Positions 20,147-31,790 of a DNA stretch of 64,000 nt are shown in pieces. The notes beneath the pieces are model-generated. The model searched no databases. It was not told the DNA's origin and saw nothing but the letters and a program-made list of their open reading frames with translations. The position numbers and the translations under genes were made by a program. Location of the stretch: positions 3,697,717 through 3,761,716 of the forward strand of contig CM057150.1 in NCBI GenBank assembly GCA_029964075.1, in the 5' to 3' direction. Positions within the stretch are counted from its first letter, which is position 1. Every line of letters begins with the position of its first letter. This DNA is from Patiria pectinifera (Eukaryota > Echinodermata > Asteroidea > Valvatida > Asterinidae).

Positions 20147-21906
20147 TTAGCGGAAGCGAAGCGGGGTCGCCTCTTCCTGGGGATTTCTCCTCGGTGTCAT
20201 TACTGTTCCTGTGGCTTCGGTCGACTTTCCATGCTCGGTAGGTTGTTCACGTATGCAGCCTCCTTCTAAGGCTGCATCGTCCACATCTACTTCTGGGAGG
20301 CTTCCCCACGAACTGGAGCTTGTCCCTTCACGGGACTTCTCTCGAGGGGTTGTGCAGCCTCCTTCTAAGGCTGCACTGTCCATTGACTCCATTCCCACTT
20401 CTAGAGGGCTTCCCCCCGATCTGGAGCTTGTCCCCGGATGGGACTTCTCTCGAGGGGGTGTGCAGCCTCCTTCTAAGGCTGCACTCCCTGGTGAAAATGC
20501 ATGGCTTCGCCTCCTGGCAGCAGGCAACACGGTCCAGTCCTCAAGTGGTTCGCCGAGGTAGGGCTTGAGGCGGTCGGCATGCACCACCTGTTTCTTCCCC
20601 CTTGGTGATCGTTGTATTCTGAACGTGACATCAGACAACCGGTCGAGGATCAGAAAAGGTCCCTCCCAGCGGGACATGAGTTTAGGAGTGACTCCTTTCT
20701 TTTTAGCAGGGTTGAACATGTATACAAACTTCCCCGCCTGATAGGCAGCCTCTTCAGTGCCCCTATCGTAAGTCCGCTTCTGGTGGCGGGCGCTTTTGCC
20801 CAGCCGTTCCCTCGCTTTGTCATGAGCGACTTGCATTCTCCCTCTCAAATCTTCCGCATAGTCTGTGGTTGGCCCCTCATCTGCTGGCCTGGTTGTCTCT
20901 GTGGTGAGGTCGACCGGGAGCATCACCTCCCGGCCCAGCATCATGGCATTGGGTGTCTCTCCAGTTGACTCGTGAGGCACCGTCCGGTACGCGAATGTTG
21001 CGAAGGGCAACTGCTTGTCCCAGTCCTTTTGGTTGCGGCCCGGGTCCAACATCATGTAGATGGTAGCCAAAAGGGTCCGATTGAACCTTTCCACCATCCC
21101 GTCGGACTTTGGGTTATATGCGGTGGTGCGGGTTTTTCTTATACCCAACACCGCACACATGCTAGTGAAAACATCCGACAGAAAGTTTCTACCTTGGTCG
21201 GAGTGTAGTTCTCGGGGGTCCCAAAGCGGCATACAAAATTCGCCACAAAGGCGTCAGCAACCGTCGCTGCCTTTCCATCTGGGAGTGCGTAGGCCTCTAC
21301 CCACTTTGTAAAGTAGTCCCCCACTACCAATATCCATTTGTTCCCCCCTTCGGTTTCGGGCAGTGGACCAATGAGGTCTAGTGCCACGCGCTCCATTGGG
21401 CCTCCCACACCGTACTGCTGAAGTGGTGCCCGCCTCTTCTTAGGAGGCGACTTGCGCCTCGCGCAAGGACTACACTTCCGGCACACGGCCCTCACGTCCA
21501 TGGCCATACGCCACCAATAATACCGCGTTTTAGCCTTGGCGAGCGTGCGAGCGACCCCAAAGTGGCCGCCCGTTTCGCCTCCGTGCAGCTTCTCCAAGAG
21601 AGAGTTCCTGTACGTTTCCGGTAAAACCACGTGCCAATGGGTTTGCTTCCCGTCATTAGACTCCCACCGACGGTACAGCACGGTTTGCCGCACCTCCAGT
21701 TGTTCCCATAGAGTCCAGTATGCCTTTGTCGCGGGGCTTAGCGATGAAACCTCCTTGAACTCGGGACGAGTTCCAGCTTCTTTTGCTCGCAAGATGATTC
21801 CAATGGATGGATCTTCGTCTTGGGCTCGGTGCATATCCTCCAGTGTAATGTCGGGGTACATTGTCACCATTCTTGATTCCTTCTTCTCGTCATCACTCCC
21901 CGTCAT
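20147..21906 (-). CDS. Integrase region of LTR element 2
   Basis: This region shows the HHCC zinc domain (GGHFGVARTLAKA ... CSPCARRK), the DDE core (LDLIGPLPETEGG, HSDQGRNFLSD, PKSDGMVERFNRTL) and the GPY/F-like module (MSRWEGPFLILDRLSDVTFRI). It continues into a tail with three copies of a repeat containing AALEGGC (DNA about 20230-20500). There is no chromodomain. Integrase would insert the cDNA. It is part of an interrupted pol region. Confidence 0.92.
20230..20500 (-). repeat. Three tandem repeats in the integrase tail of element 2
   Basis: GCAGCCTCCTTCTAAGGCTGCA recurs three times (near 20257, 20357 and 20463), and the intervals encode similar peptides ending in AALEGGC. Confidence 0.85.
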
Positions 21907-22160
21907 TTGGTCCGCAATCAGCTCGTCAACGTCTGTCCGTCCGCACTGGCCGCAAGGCCTGCGGGAGAGTGCGTCAGCATTCCCATGCTTTCGGCCGGGT
22001 CGATGTTCAATGACATAGTCGTATTCCCCTATCGCCTCAAGCCATCTCGCTATTTGGCCTTCTGGGTTTTTGAAGTTGGTGAGCCATCGAAGCGAGGCGT
22101 GGTCAGTTCGAACAGTTATTCGCCTCCCATACAGGTACTGCCGGAAGTGCTTTAAGTAAG

Positions 22161-24130
22161 CTACAACGGCCAGCAGCTCCCGCCGGGTAGCGCAGTAGTT
22201 CCGCTCCGGCTTAGAGAGCGTCCTACTTGCATACGCAATAACTCTTTCCTCCCTTGTTGAATCTGAGAAAGGACTGCTCCAAGGCCTTCTCCACTCGCGT
22301 CAGTGTCCAACACGAACTCGCCATCTGGCTGTGGGTATGCCAGAATTGGAGCCTCTTGTAGCCGACTCTGTAGTTCATGAAAAGCGGCATCGCATTCTCC
22401 GTCCCAATTAAAGTCTCTCGCTTTCTCCGTGAGGCGATGGAGTGGCCGAGCGATTTCGGCGAAGCCTCTTATGAACCGCCTGTAATAAGAGGCGAGCCCC
22501 AGGAAGCTCCTCACTCCCTTCACGTCCGTCGGCGTTGGCCACGTTTGGACCGTCTCGATCTTATCGGGATCAGTGGACACTCCACTTTCAGATACCACAT
22601 GTCCAAGGTACTTCACTGCCTTTTGGAACAGGAAGCATTTCCCTGGCTTCAGCTTTAGCCCTGCAGAGCGTAATCGCTGGAACACCTCCCGCAAGCGGCA
22701 TATCTCCTCCGTAACATTCCTCCCGTACACAATCACATCATCCAAATACACCAACAGTGTGTCCCATTGAAGTCCCGTTACTACACGCTCCATAAGCCTC
22801 TCGAAGGTCGCAGGGGCGTTGCACAAGCCGAAGGGCATCACCCTCCAGCTGTACAACCCCCCACGAACCATGAAAGCCGATTTTCGTTTGGCCTCCTCAT
22901 CCAGTTCAATCTGCCAATAACCGGAGGCGAGGTCTAGGGTAGAAAACCACTTCGCTCCGGTTAGTGCATCAAGTGTGTCGTCTATGCGGGGAACCGGGTA
23001 GGCATCTTTTACTGTCACCGAGTTGAGTTTCCTATAGTCCACGCAAAAGCGGCGGCTGCCATCCTTCTTGCGCACTAGAACAATGTTGGAGGCCCACGGG
23101 CTGTCAGAGGGTTCGATGATCCCTCTCTCGAGTAGGTCCTCTACTTGTCTGGTGATCTCCTCCTGGTTGCAAGTGGGATGGCGCCTGGGTCTTTCCTTTA
23201 TCGGCTTCGCATCTCCAGTGTCTATGTTGTGTTTTACCAAGTCGCAATTCCCAATGTCCCGGTCGTTCTTCGAGAAGACATCGGCGAAATCAGTGAGGAG
23301 GCTGGCTACCGCCTCGTGATGTTGGGGTTGTAAGTCACCTGTGCTACGCTTCCACAGATCCAGGAGATGAGGGGGAACACTAACGGACTGTGCGCCTCCT
23401 GCCGATGAGGCTTCAATTGGCGCCTCATCTACATCTCCCTCCTGAACCTGCGAGAGGCGACCTGCCATGGTCCCGCTCCGAAGAAGGCATTCCCTCTGTC
23501 CGGGGTTGAGAACACGCAAGGCCATAGTTCCATCCTTTCCCGTCTTCACAAGCGTCCTTGCCAGAATTAATCCCTTATTTGCCAGCTCCTCGTTATCCGC
23601 CACTGGTTCGATGATTCCCAGTTCGTCAGCCTCCAATGTGTGAGTGGTTCTCCCTAGGACTAGCGCCTCATGGCCAGGAGGTATTGCGGTATCTTCCGCT
23701 ACAACCACCCGGGCGCAAAATGGTGTTCCCCAACGGGTGGTACACTGAAAGTGTTCCCCGTTGAGAATTAGTTCCCACCGTTTGAAGTCCAGCATGCCTC
23801 CAGTCGGTAGCAGGAAGTCCATGCCAAGAACTCCCTGTGCGCTCACTTTAGCGAAAACTACTCTAACCTGGCTGGTAGTCTTCCCGATTTTTAAGTCTAC
23901 ATTGGCCACACCTAACGTTTCCATAATTGTCCCATCGGCCTGATACACTTTGATGCCATCTTGCACCAGCTGGGGGCGCGTCTCAGGAGACATCCTGTAG
24001 TATACCTCGTCCGATATAATGGTGTCTGTTGTTCCTGTGTCTACAAGGAATGTGATGGTTGTGGATCGGATTTCGCCTTTCACATAGAATCCGTGGTTAG
24101 GCGATAACAACGGTGCGAAAACCTTCCTAA
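22161..24130 (-). CDS. Protease, reverse transcriptase and RNase H region of LTR element 2
   Basis: Protease shows FLVDTGTTDTIIS and VLGMDFLLP. Reverse transcriptase shows SPWASNIVLVRKKDGSRRF, a VMPFGLCNAPATFERLMERV palm and the YLDD box. RNase H begins with FVLDTDASGEGLGAVLSQ. It is continuous with Gag in one long frame, so Gag and Pol may be made as one polyprotein. Confidence 0.93.
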
Positions 24131-25874
24131 CACACTCAGGCATTGGTTTCTTTTGCACGTCCGGTTTGGTTTGCCGATCCTGCTTGGTCGCCTCCAGCCT
24201 CCCCTCGGATCTCAGGGTTGGCTGGGGCCCGTTTCCCGAGTGAGTCTGGTCAGCCTCCCGTTTGAGGCTGACGCCAGTTGTGCCCCGTTTTCTTTGTTTC
24301 TTTGTCGCCCTGTGAGGCTGCTTATGAGCCTCCCGTTCCATCGCCAAAGTGTGGTGCAACCGGTCCGTGACCTGCGCCATCACCTCTTCTCTCACGAATT
24401 CCTTGAATTCCTCTTCTAGTCCCATTCTGCAATTTTTCTTGTCCGGTGGCGGTGCCTTGGTGCCCCTCTGCTTCTCAATCTTTTCGAAGTTCTCGGTTGC
24501 CAGTGCTGCTTGGATCCCTTCGTCTAGGCTTGCCGGCCTCGCTCTGAAAATTCCCTCTCGGATTGACTGTGAACGGATTGCATCCGTGAAGTGCCCCCGT
24601 GCGAGGCGATCTCGTCCTGACTCCTCGAACTCCGGGTAAGCCAAGGCGGTGAGTTCACGGATGGCCTGACCAAGTTCCTGAATTGTCTCTTCAGGGCCCT
24701 GGCGTCTATTCCTCAGCTCCATCAGGAAATTCTCCGCCATTTGCCCATGCCCGAAGCGAGCCGTGAGCAGTCCCATCAGTTCCTTGAAGGTGTATGGCTT
24801 CCCTGGTCCGTCTCCTCTGCAATTCGCGAGCACCTTCACCGCCGCTCCTTTAAGGCTGGCAGCCAGAAAAACTGCAGCCTCCTCCTCGTTCCAATCGTTC
24901 GCCAACCGGCAGGACTCAAAGTGGCCCCGGTAGTCGATCCACGGCTGTCGTCCATCAAAACGGTCGGGAGTAATTCTCGGCCGCTTTGATTGTCTCCCAA
25001 ATCTGTTGTCCCACTCATCCCTTCCATGTATCTTGGCGTCCCGTTTTAAGGGCCAGGGTGTTGGTGGAGAGTATGATGTCTCCTTCTTCTCCGTACCATT
25101 CCTTATGGGCCATCCTGGTCCACGTGAACTGGTCACCTCCGGTGTAGAGGTGATCATCTCCCATTCGCTACGGGTAGTTCGCACCGCCGGTGTCCCGATG
25201 GTTGCGATCCCTGCATTTGATGTAGGAGGCTTCGGCGGTTGGCCGTCAGCCTCCTTCAGTGTCGATCCCTTGCTTGTCATTGGTACCACAGGAGGCGTAC
25301 TAGGGGCAGACTCCCTAGCAACCTCCCGTTCAGCTGAGTGTGCGTTCTGAGGCGACCATAGCGGAGATGGCCGATGTGTATCCCTTTGTTCCTGGCTGCT
25401 AGCTTCCGGTGCAGACTGGTTAGCCTCCTGATAATGTGAACACGAGGCTGACTCTGCATCTCCGCTGTACGAGGTTGGGGGTGGCCCGTATGTCGCCGCT
25501 GGGGGCCTAAGCTCCCACGTCCGGTTCTTCTTCATGACGTTGTGTATTCCTGAGCCTGCAAATGTTGAAGCCTCTCGTGCAGGTGATGTGAATGTGTTGT
25601 ATCCCGAAGATCCCCTGGTCGCCATGAGGTCCATTGGCCTGTTCAGTGTCATCCCCGCCCAAGGAACGGACTGCCACAACTCCTCGAGTTTGACCATCCT
25701 CTCCTTGAGTTGTGTAATCTGCGCTTCCTTATCGTCGTTTGCTTCGTAGAGATCCTGCAGGAGGTCCTCCTTCTCCTGCACCTCCAGCCTGAGAAACTCC
25801 ACCTCCCTGTGTAGGTACTCCATTTCCCTGTCAGAGGCTCCAACGTCCCTCACCGCGTAGTCACGCTCGGCCAT
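24130..25874 (-). CDS. Gag region of LTR element 2
   Basis: The N-terminus (about residues 10-70) is a strong heptad-rich coiled coil. A Pro/Ser/Thr-rich linker follows, then a retrotransposon Gag domain at about residues 300-470 (PDRFDGRQPWIDYRGHF ... FKELMGLLTARFG). I see no CCHC knuckle, unlike element 1. Gag would build the particle. Confidence 0.85.
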
Positions 25875-26113
25875 CGTTGCACCTCCACCTCCTCCTCTTG
25901 AGGAAATCTGTTCTCCAATCCTTGCAGGACAACCGCTATGTGTGTACGGTTTGCTATAAGGTTTACTCGCTCCAACTTCCTGAGCTCCTCGTTAGACGAT
26001 CGGCGAAGAAGTTTTAGCAATACCCAGTGTCTTATTGTAAGGATTAAAACGATCAATAAAATGATTAAACAAACAGTTACTATTGCCCCTAATGTCAGTA
26101 AATCAGATCCCAT
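25850..26113 (-). CDS. Small single-pass membrane protein frame at the 5' end of LTR element 2 (87 aa)
   Basis: This frame starts about 80 bp inside the primer-binding site and overlaps the Gag start in another frame. Residues 5-27 are strongly hydrophobic (LLTLGAIVTVCLIILLIVLI), followed by basic residues (RHWVLLKLLRR) and a hydrophilic tail. A small membrane protein before gag is unusual for Ty3/gypsy. It may be a real upstream ORF or a chance frame; conservation in other copies would decide. Confidence 0.5.
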   Translation of the reverse strand: MGSDLLTLGAIVTVCLIILLIVLILTIRHWVLLKLLRRSSNEELRKLERVNLIANRTHIAVVLQGLENRFPQEEEVEVQRWPSVTTR

Positions 26114-26192
26114 CTATATTGGCGTGCGTGAGGCGACGTCCTAAACTGCGCCTCCTGCTACTGTCCACGACTTGTGAGGTTACTAAGTGGAA

Positions 26193-26212
26193 GAATCCCA
26201 CCGCTGCCACCA
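26193..26212 (-). promoter_or_regulatory. Primer-binding site for tRNA-Leu (element 2)
   Basis: On the + strand GAATCCCACCGCTGCCACCA equals the 3' end of a tRNA-Leu of the AAG type plus CCA. On the - strand this is a 20-nt complement two bases inside the 5' LTR. The tRNA identity comes from memory of animal tRNA-Leu(AAG) ends. Confidence 0.8.
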
Positions 26213-26214
26213 TG

Positions 26215-27182
26215 TGTAGCGCGACAGACCGCTGCCACCATTTAGCGAAATAACCCGAGTCCGTTTGGCCGAAATATACCGCCGACTTCCAATGTAGTAG
26301 CTCACAAATCAGATGGGGGAAGGGGTAATTAAATAATAGACAAGGACAAAGGAATTATATTGGACACTGACAACTGGGTTTCATGTGCTGTAATAAAAGA
26401 TATAGATTTATTCAATACTCAGTAGGGCCTGTGATTAAGGGGTGTGCATATGTGAATTAATGTGCCTCTTATTTGCTATGTGGGAGCCTCCTGTGGGGGG
26501 CTTATTGCGCACCGCGCCTCCTATAACAAAGGGGTTGCAGCCGCTTGTAACGAGCGCCTCTAGTGCACCCGGCTCTCCTCTGTGCTCTGGCCGCGACTGC
26601 TCATGCAGCCTCCAGTGAATCCTAGTAAGATCCAGTCAGCCTCCAGTAGCTCGCTGTGATCCCGATCCCAGTGAGGGACCAGCGGTACCCAGATCGTGAG
26701 TCAGCCTCCCGATCCTGTCCCGATGGACATGCGTAGCCCAGATCCTGAGTAAGCCTCCTGTAGCTCCTGTGAATCCCGGTTAGATCCAGTCAGCCTCCAG
26801 TAGCTCGCTGTGATCCCGATCCCAGTGAGGGACCGGCGGTACCCAGATCGTGAGTCAGCCTCCCGATCCTGTCCCGATGGACGTGTAGCCCAGATCCTGA
26901 GTAAGCCTCCTGTAGCTCCTCCTCGCGCCGTGCACGACTGGAGTCCCGCTTCCGCAGTTCAGCTAACCAGCTATACTCACCAAGTCAACTTGCCCGGCGA
27001 GTCCCACCCGAGAGAGAGAGAGAGCGCGCGCGATACGCTCGGCTTTTATAGCCGTGCCGCGGACGTAGCAGTGAGTCCTACATTGCGGACGTGGAAGAAC
27101 CACGACTGTGCTGCGCGCCTAGCGCGCGGCGATAGCGCCCTCTTTTGACGCCTTTATACAGCGCAGAGCTGATTTCGCTACA
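26215..27182 (-). repeat. 5' LTR of element 2 (968 bp)
   Basis: This has the same length and ends as 17564-18531, with about six differences by eye. It carries the same internal tandem duplication. Confidence 0.95.
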
Positions 27183-27186
27183 GTAG

Positions 27187-28600
27187 CAACAACATTTTAA
27201 AAATGAAAGATAAAAGTAGCAAAAAACAATCAGTGTTCAGCAACCGTATCTGTCCCAGGTACTAAATACACATCAAGTACGCCCCCTTGCACAGTAACTA
27301 ACAAAAAAGGCACTTGAGATCAGATTATCTGTACAAAAATATTGTACCAGCATAATCGGTGCACGTGATTTACCAAAATCCAAATTTGTCCTTTTTTGTA
27401 CATCTGCGACCCTCTGAATTTTTTTTTTGTGGTACAAACAGATCCATTTTGCAAGCAGACAGGTTCCCATTCTGTATATTATTGATAATGATTGAGGGGA
27501 AGGGAACCAGCTACTCTGCCAAAACAGAATTATCGTCTGGCAGCCAATGATTATGATCCATTTTTTTCCCCAGTCGTCATCTCATATTAAAGTGAATAAC
27601 TTTTGTATCGCTTGAAAAATTTAGATGAGGTAGTTTTCTTTTTTTGAATGGAATTCGAAAATAGTACGAGGAACACAACTTCACTCCGTGGGATGTATCC
27701 CTACATACAATTTGTTCCTTGTACGAATACAAATTTCCATGTTTTAAATGCAAATAAGACGAAAGAGATCGTGAAAAGTAACACAGACTTTTATAGTGTA
27801 ATCGTTATTCTCAAAATATAACATATGCATGGCAAAGACAGTCTGGGTAAGCTTGGATGAAGAAATATATTTTTTGAAACATAAGTTTTTCTCACGTTTG
27901 GACAAGAAGTCTTTCTTCACAACACAAAGAAAATCAACACCAAGGAATATTAATAGGACAAACATGCGATAACTTCGACACAAGGACATATTTGTCGAAA
28001 GTGTGCTGTACGTATAATGGTATTAGATATATCCCTGATTACACCTGCAAAACAGAACCTTAACTATTCCAATGTTTATTTTGTTTGTGAGAGAGATGAT
28101 TCATTGCACACACCTCTAACAAGCTGGTAACACAATTATTAGCTAAGCCATCTTTTGTCACACCGAGGTACAGGTGCACAGCAAGTTTAGGACACTGTGA
28201 CGAGACAACCACCTAAATAAAATCCAGTTGATGAAGATTTATGACAACTACATATTTGTTTATTGCAACGTTAATTTTCAACCTGTATTCTGGTTATGCA
28301 TTTCAGTTGATACGAAGAGACTTGACGGACACTGTTTATCCGAAAATTAAAGATTTAGGGAGGGGCTTGGGCTGGGTTTGGTTCTTGGCTGAACATCCTT
28401 TGTTCATTATACAACGTTTAAGGTCTTATTTAGTATTATCTTTTCACTTAAAAGTTGTAGCGTTTTTGCTCATGTCAATAAACTCTAGGTGGACAAAATA
28501 TTGGGCGGGAAAGAACAAATACATTTTAGAAGTATCAATTAACAATATATTTTCCCCTATACTGACCTTTGCAGTTTCATTTCTTTGGTTTCTTTTTCAG
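27187..28600 (+). repeat. Intron repeat unit 3, left part
   Basis: After the LTR element, GTAGCAACAACATTTTAAAAATGAAAGA resumes the repeat seen at 15719. Shared stretches run to about 27480, and the rest is AT-rich without known features. The 147-aa open frame at 28241-28684 overlaps the cassette exon and has no recognisable domain. Confidence 0.65.
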
Positions 28601-28680
28601 ACTCCTTTCCCTAGCCTATCGTCCCAGCTTGTCTTCCGTGCAGGCGTTTCTTCACTGGATCGGACCAGACTCATTATAAG
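28601..28680 (+). other. Putative cassette 5'-leader exon, copy c
   Basis: An 80-nt segment lies between the acceptor TTTCTTTTTCAG and the donor GTAGGG. It resembles copies a and b (CTTGTCTTCCGTG, GGATCGGACCAGACTC). It has no ATG. This copy has the best polypyrimidine tract of the series. Confidence 0.62.
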
Positions 28681-29261
28681 GTAGGGAACGTTCAATATGT
28701 GGCCTGTCTTAATTTGAGCTTAATTTGGAAACTGCCTAAATTTAAGGGGTGGTCAATGTTTTGTTTCCAGGTAAGCCTTGATCTGTAAGACCTCTTTTAC
28801 CTTTTCCAATGTTTTTGTTTTGTCAAACATATTTACAACCTGTTTTCATCCATTTTAATTAGTTGACTGTTTATTCACTGTAACACAACAGCAGGATACT
28901 GAAATGGCATTTTCTCGAGAATCAGTTTTACAACTTCAAGTATAAAATTGGTCGTCTATATTTCCGTTACTGAACTCAGTGCCCCTTAAGTGCAATATTA
29001 AGCTCATTTTGTGATGACAGGTCACATGGTATCTCTTCATCGTTGACATCAAATTTACCATAGTGACACCTTTGTCTCGGTCTTTCTCTATAATGAAACA
29101 TGTTTGCTTGTTTGATAATTCTAACGAAAAGCTGACAAAGAACTTCAAACCTCTTCCATGGTTCTAGCGGTCTCCTTTATGTAACATCAAAGGTACCAAT
29201 GGTTAACATATCAAGTACATTGCAACAACCTGAAACACATGTATATATTGGAACGACAACA

Positions 29262-30240
29262 CATTTTCCCCCCAACAAATTATCCTGCATATTGTGGCGG
29301 GACTGTTCCCGAACCAAGTTATTCCTCGGACCAGGGACTACACAAAGCAGTCTAGAGGCTAAGGATGCAGGCTCGTTTTGGGTGGAAATCTACCGCCGCA
29401 GGAATTGATCCCTAAACATTCTGTTAACTAGGCAATAACGCAATAACAAGGCCAACTGGCAACTGAATGGTCGGTAATCTCAAGTAACACGATGATTTAT
29501 TTCAGAGACAACAATTAAATGATTCAATGATTTGGGAGTAACTGTCTTGGGTAGCTTTATTACAACCTGTGGTTTCCGAATATGAGCCTTATTTGCAATA
29601 CACAACTAATATCGCACTGCTCACTCCAATAATCACTGCACAAACTAATGCTGCATTACAGGAACGCTATAGCAATGCACAACCAATGCTGCAATACATG
29701 AACGATATAGCACTACACAGACCAATGCTGCAATATAGGAACACTACAGCAACGCAACAACCATTGCTGCACTGCCTAAACAATATCGCATTGCATAGCT
29801 CAGTGCCACTGTGGAGATATGGTTTGTGCGCACGTAGCACTACGAAACCATGGGCCCAGCCCCATCAACCACAATGCACCCACAAGTGTACGGCTAAACT
29901 GTACTGTCCAACAGTTCGCCCGCGCGTAGCTAGCATATAGCGCAAATCACCATATAGCAATACACGCCACAGCGAGAGCACACTCAACTCACGTTCGTAC
30001 AGCTCGCTGCCACTTGCCAGAAACTCCCGCGCGTACGTACGTAGCAATCTAGTTACGCGCATACATAGCACATGCACTAAACCATTATGATGCACTAAAC
30101 ATATGGGGCTTTGTTAACCAATCGCGTGCGTGCATACACGCACACCCTGACTGCTAAGCCACGCCCAGTCACGGGCGTACTATACTACAGTTCATTCATA
30201 AGATTAGAATACAATAACATGAACAAGGGCATTAAAACTA
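29262..30240. mobile_element. Unclassified insertion of about 0.98 kb in repeat unit 3
   Basis: Comparison with units 1 and 2 shows extra sequence here, between ...CAACCTGAAACA near 29235 and ...GATAAAACGTGATACATT near 30265. It holds a minisatellite, a GC-richer second half with a palindromic GCGTACGTACGTAGC, and no coding gene I can name. The ends and target duplication are not resolved. Confidence 0.5.
29598..29805. repeat. Minisatellite of about 38-40 bp units
   Basis: Roughly five imperfect units follow the pattern CAATGCTGCAATACATGAAC...ATAGCACTACACAGAC. Adjacent unit starts near 29684 and 29723 are the clearest. Confidence 0.7.
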
Positions 30241-31790
30241 CACTTTCCGTCACAATATATTAAGACTGATAAAACGTGATACATTTTCTTGGGAAAAGGT
30301 GCCTCTCAGCAGCAAGGGTCAAACATCAAGGAACCCCTGAAACCTTTGAAGATTATTTCATGACAAAGATATGTTTTCCTAAATAAGATGCCTAATCCTC
30401 GCAATCCAGGTAAAAGTTCATTGTTGACCTACATTTATATCATACATTAGTGCCAACAATATACCAAGTAAATACAGCAAACTGCCTGAATGCAGATAAA
30501 ACCCACTCATAGTAGAGGGCTACAAAGTAAGGAACAAAGATGGACACAATGGTCGCTTGCAACCCCTAGTATAGTGGAGGTATCAATTTAGAAACACTTG
30601 GTTAAGGATGAGGTGATCCGCAATGAATAATGTAATTATACATGCACTAGTCATGGAAATGCGTGGAAAATAAAGTTAAATTCATGTATGATACCAGTAG
30701 TACGATCGACTGGCTTGGGTTTTAATTCAAGGCTATTAAAGTGCGTAGCATTATATGGTGAGGTGTTACGAATTTTAAAAAGATTATTCTCATCCAGTCG
30801 CCAGAGCAACAACCTACATGTAAATGAAAGAGAAATAGCAAGAAAGAATCAGTGTTCAATATTTAAACAAATCTCTACCAGGTCCAAAATTCACATTCAA
30901 GTACGCGTATACACCTCTAGTAAGTAAATATATCAAAGTAACAAACAAAGTACTTGAGACCAGACTATCTGTACATTGCATCAGCCTACTCAGTGCGCCT
31001 GACTGTATCTGTAGTAAACACCGTATCATTTACATGTATGAGCAAGGGAGGAGGATCTAGCTTTCGGAAAACGGGGGGGGGGGGCGTTGTGGATTCAGCG
31101 GTTTTTTTCCCTCTCCACCCCCAGAAAATTTGGAAACCTACGGTGATATCCCCTTCTTTCTAAGGCAATTGAAGAACAGAATTGGAGAACTTTAGCTTTC
31201 TATTTATTATTTTTGGCCCCATTTTACTAGTTTCGTAATATTAATTACAATCCCTTCCCTCTAAATCTTCTACTGATGAGGCATTCTTGAAGAAGAGAGA
31301 GTGTTTGAAAAGTAACACAGTTGTAAACGTTCACATAATACTAACAAGAAATGTATATGGCCCAGTGGCAAATCTGTGGGGAAGGCATGCAGGTTTGGGG
31401 TTGCAGGAAAGAACATCATAGATTTTCAGGGGGGGGGGGGCTACAGACCCCCTAGCAGGGTGTGCCTTTGGTACAGCTTCACCCTCTTTACACCCCACCC
31501 TTTCCTTGTGAAAGCTTTATCCTACCCTGTGGCAATATCAAATTATGTAAGCTTGGTTTGAGCCGGAATGCATTTCTTGAAACATGAGTTGTTCTAAGAC
31601 AGTCATTCTTTCTTCGAAAGAAAAAATCAATACCAAAGAATAAAAATAGGGCAAACATGCGGTAACCTAACGACACACTTGTCGACAGAGTTTGCCGTTT
31701 CTGGTTTTAGTACCTGGCATCTGAGTTCCCTGAGTAAAATGTTTAAAACTGTTGAAATATTTGAGAACGCCTACAAAGCTGAAACACAGG
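30241..31790 (+). repeat. Intron repeats, end of unit 3 and start of unit 4
   Basis: The unit 3 tail matches 14600-14900 (CATCAAGGAACCCCTGAAACC, ATACAGCAAACTGCCTGAATGC). Unit 4 starts near 30805 with GAGCAACAACC...GAAAGAGAAATAGC. G homopolymers occur at 31073 and 31430. I see no cassette exon in unit 4. Confidence 0.6.

Larger units (their letters stand above)
17564..27182 (-). mobile_element. Full-length Ty3/gypsy LTR retrotransposon, young
   Basis: The 9619-bp element on the - strand has both LTRs (968 bp each), a 4-bp target duplication, a primer-binding site for tRNA-Leu, a small membrane-protein frame, Gag, protease, RT, RNase H, integrase, a C2H2 zinc-finger ORF and a polypurine tract. 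I count about six differences between the LTRs (about 99.4% identity), so the insertion is recent. All parts are present, but pol is interrupted by about two breaks, so this copy looks inactive by itself. The pentamer GCCTC is strikingly frequent on the + strand throughout. Confidence 0.95.

Noticed and set aside
28241-28684. 147-aa open frame that could be a membrane protein
   Set aside because: It overlaps the cassette exon and its splice sites, lies in a diverged intron repeat and is not open in the other units.
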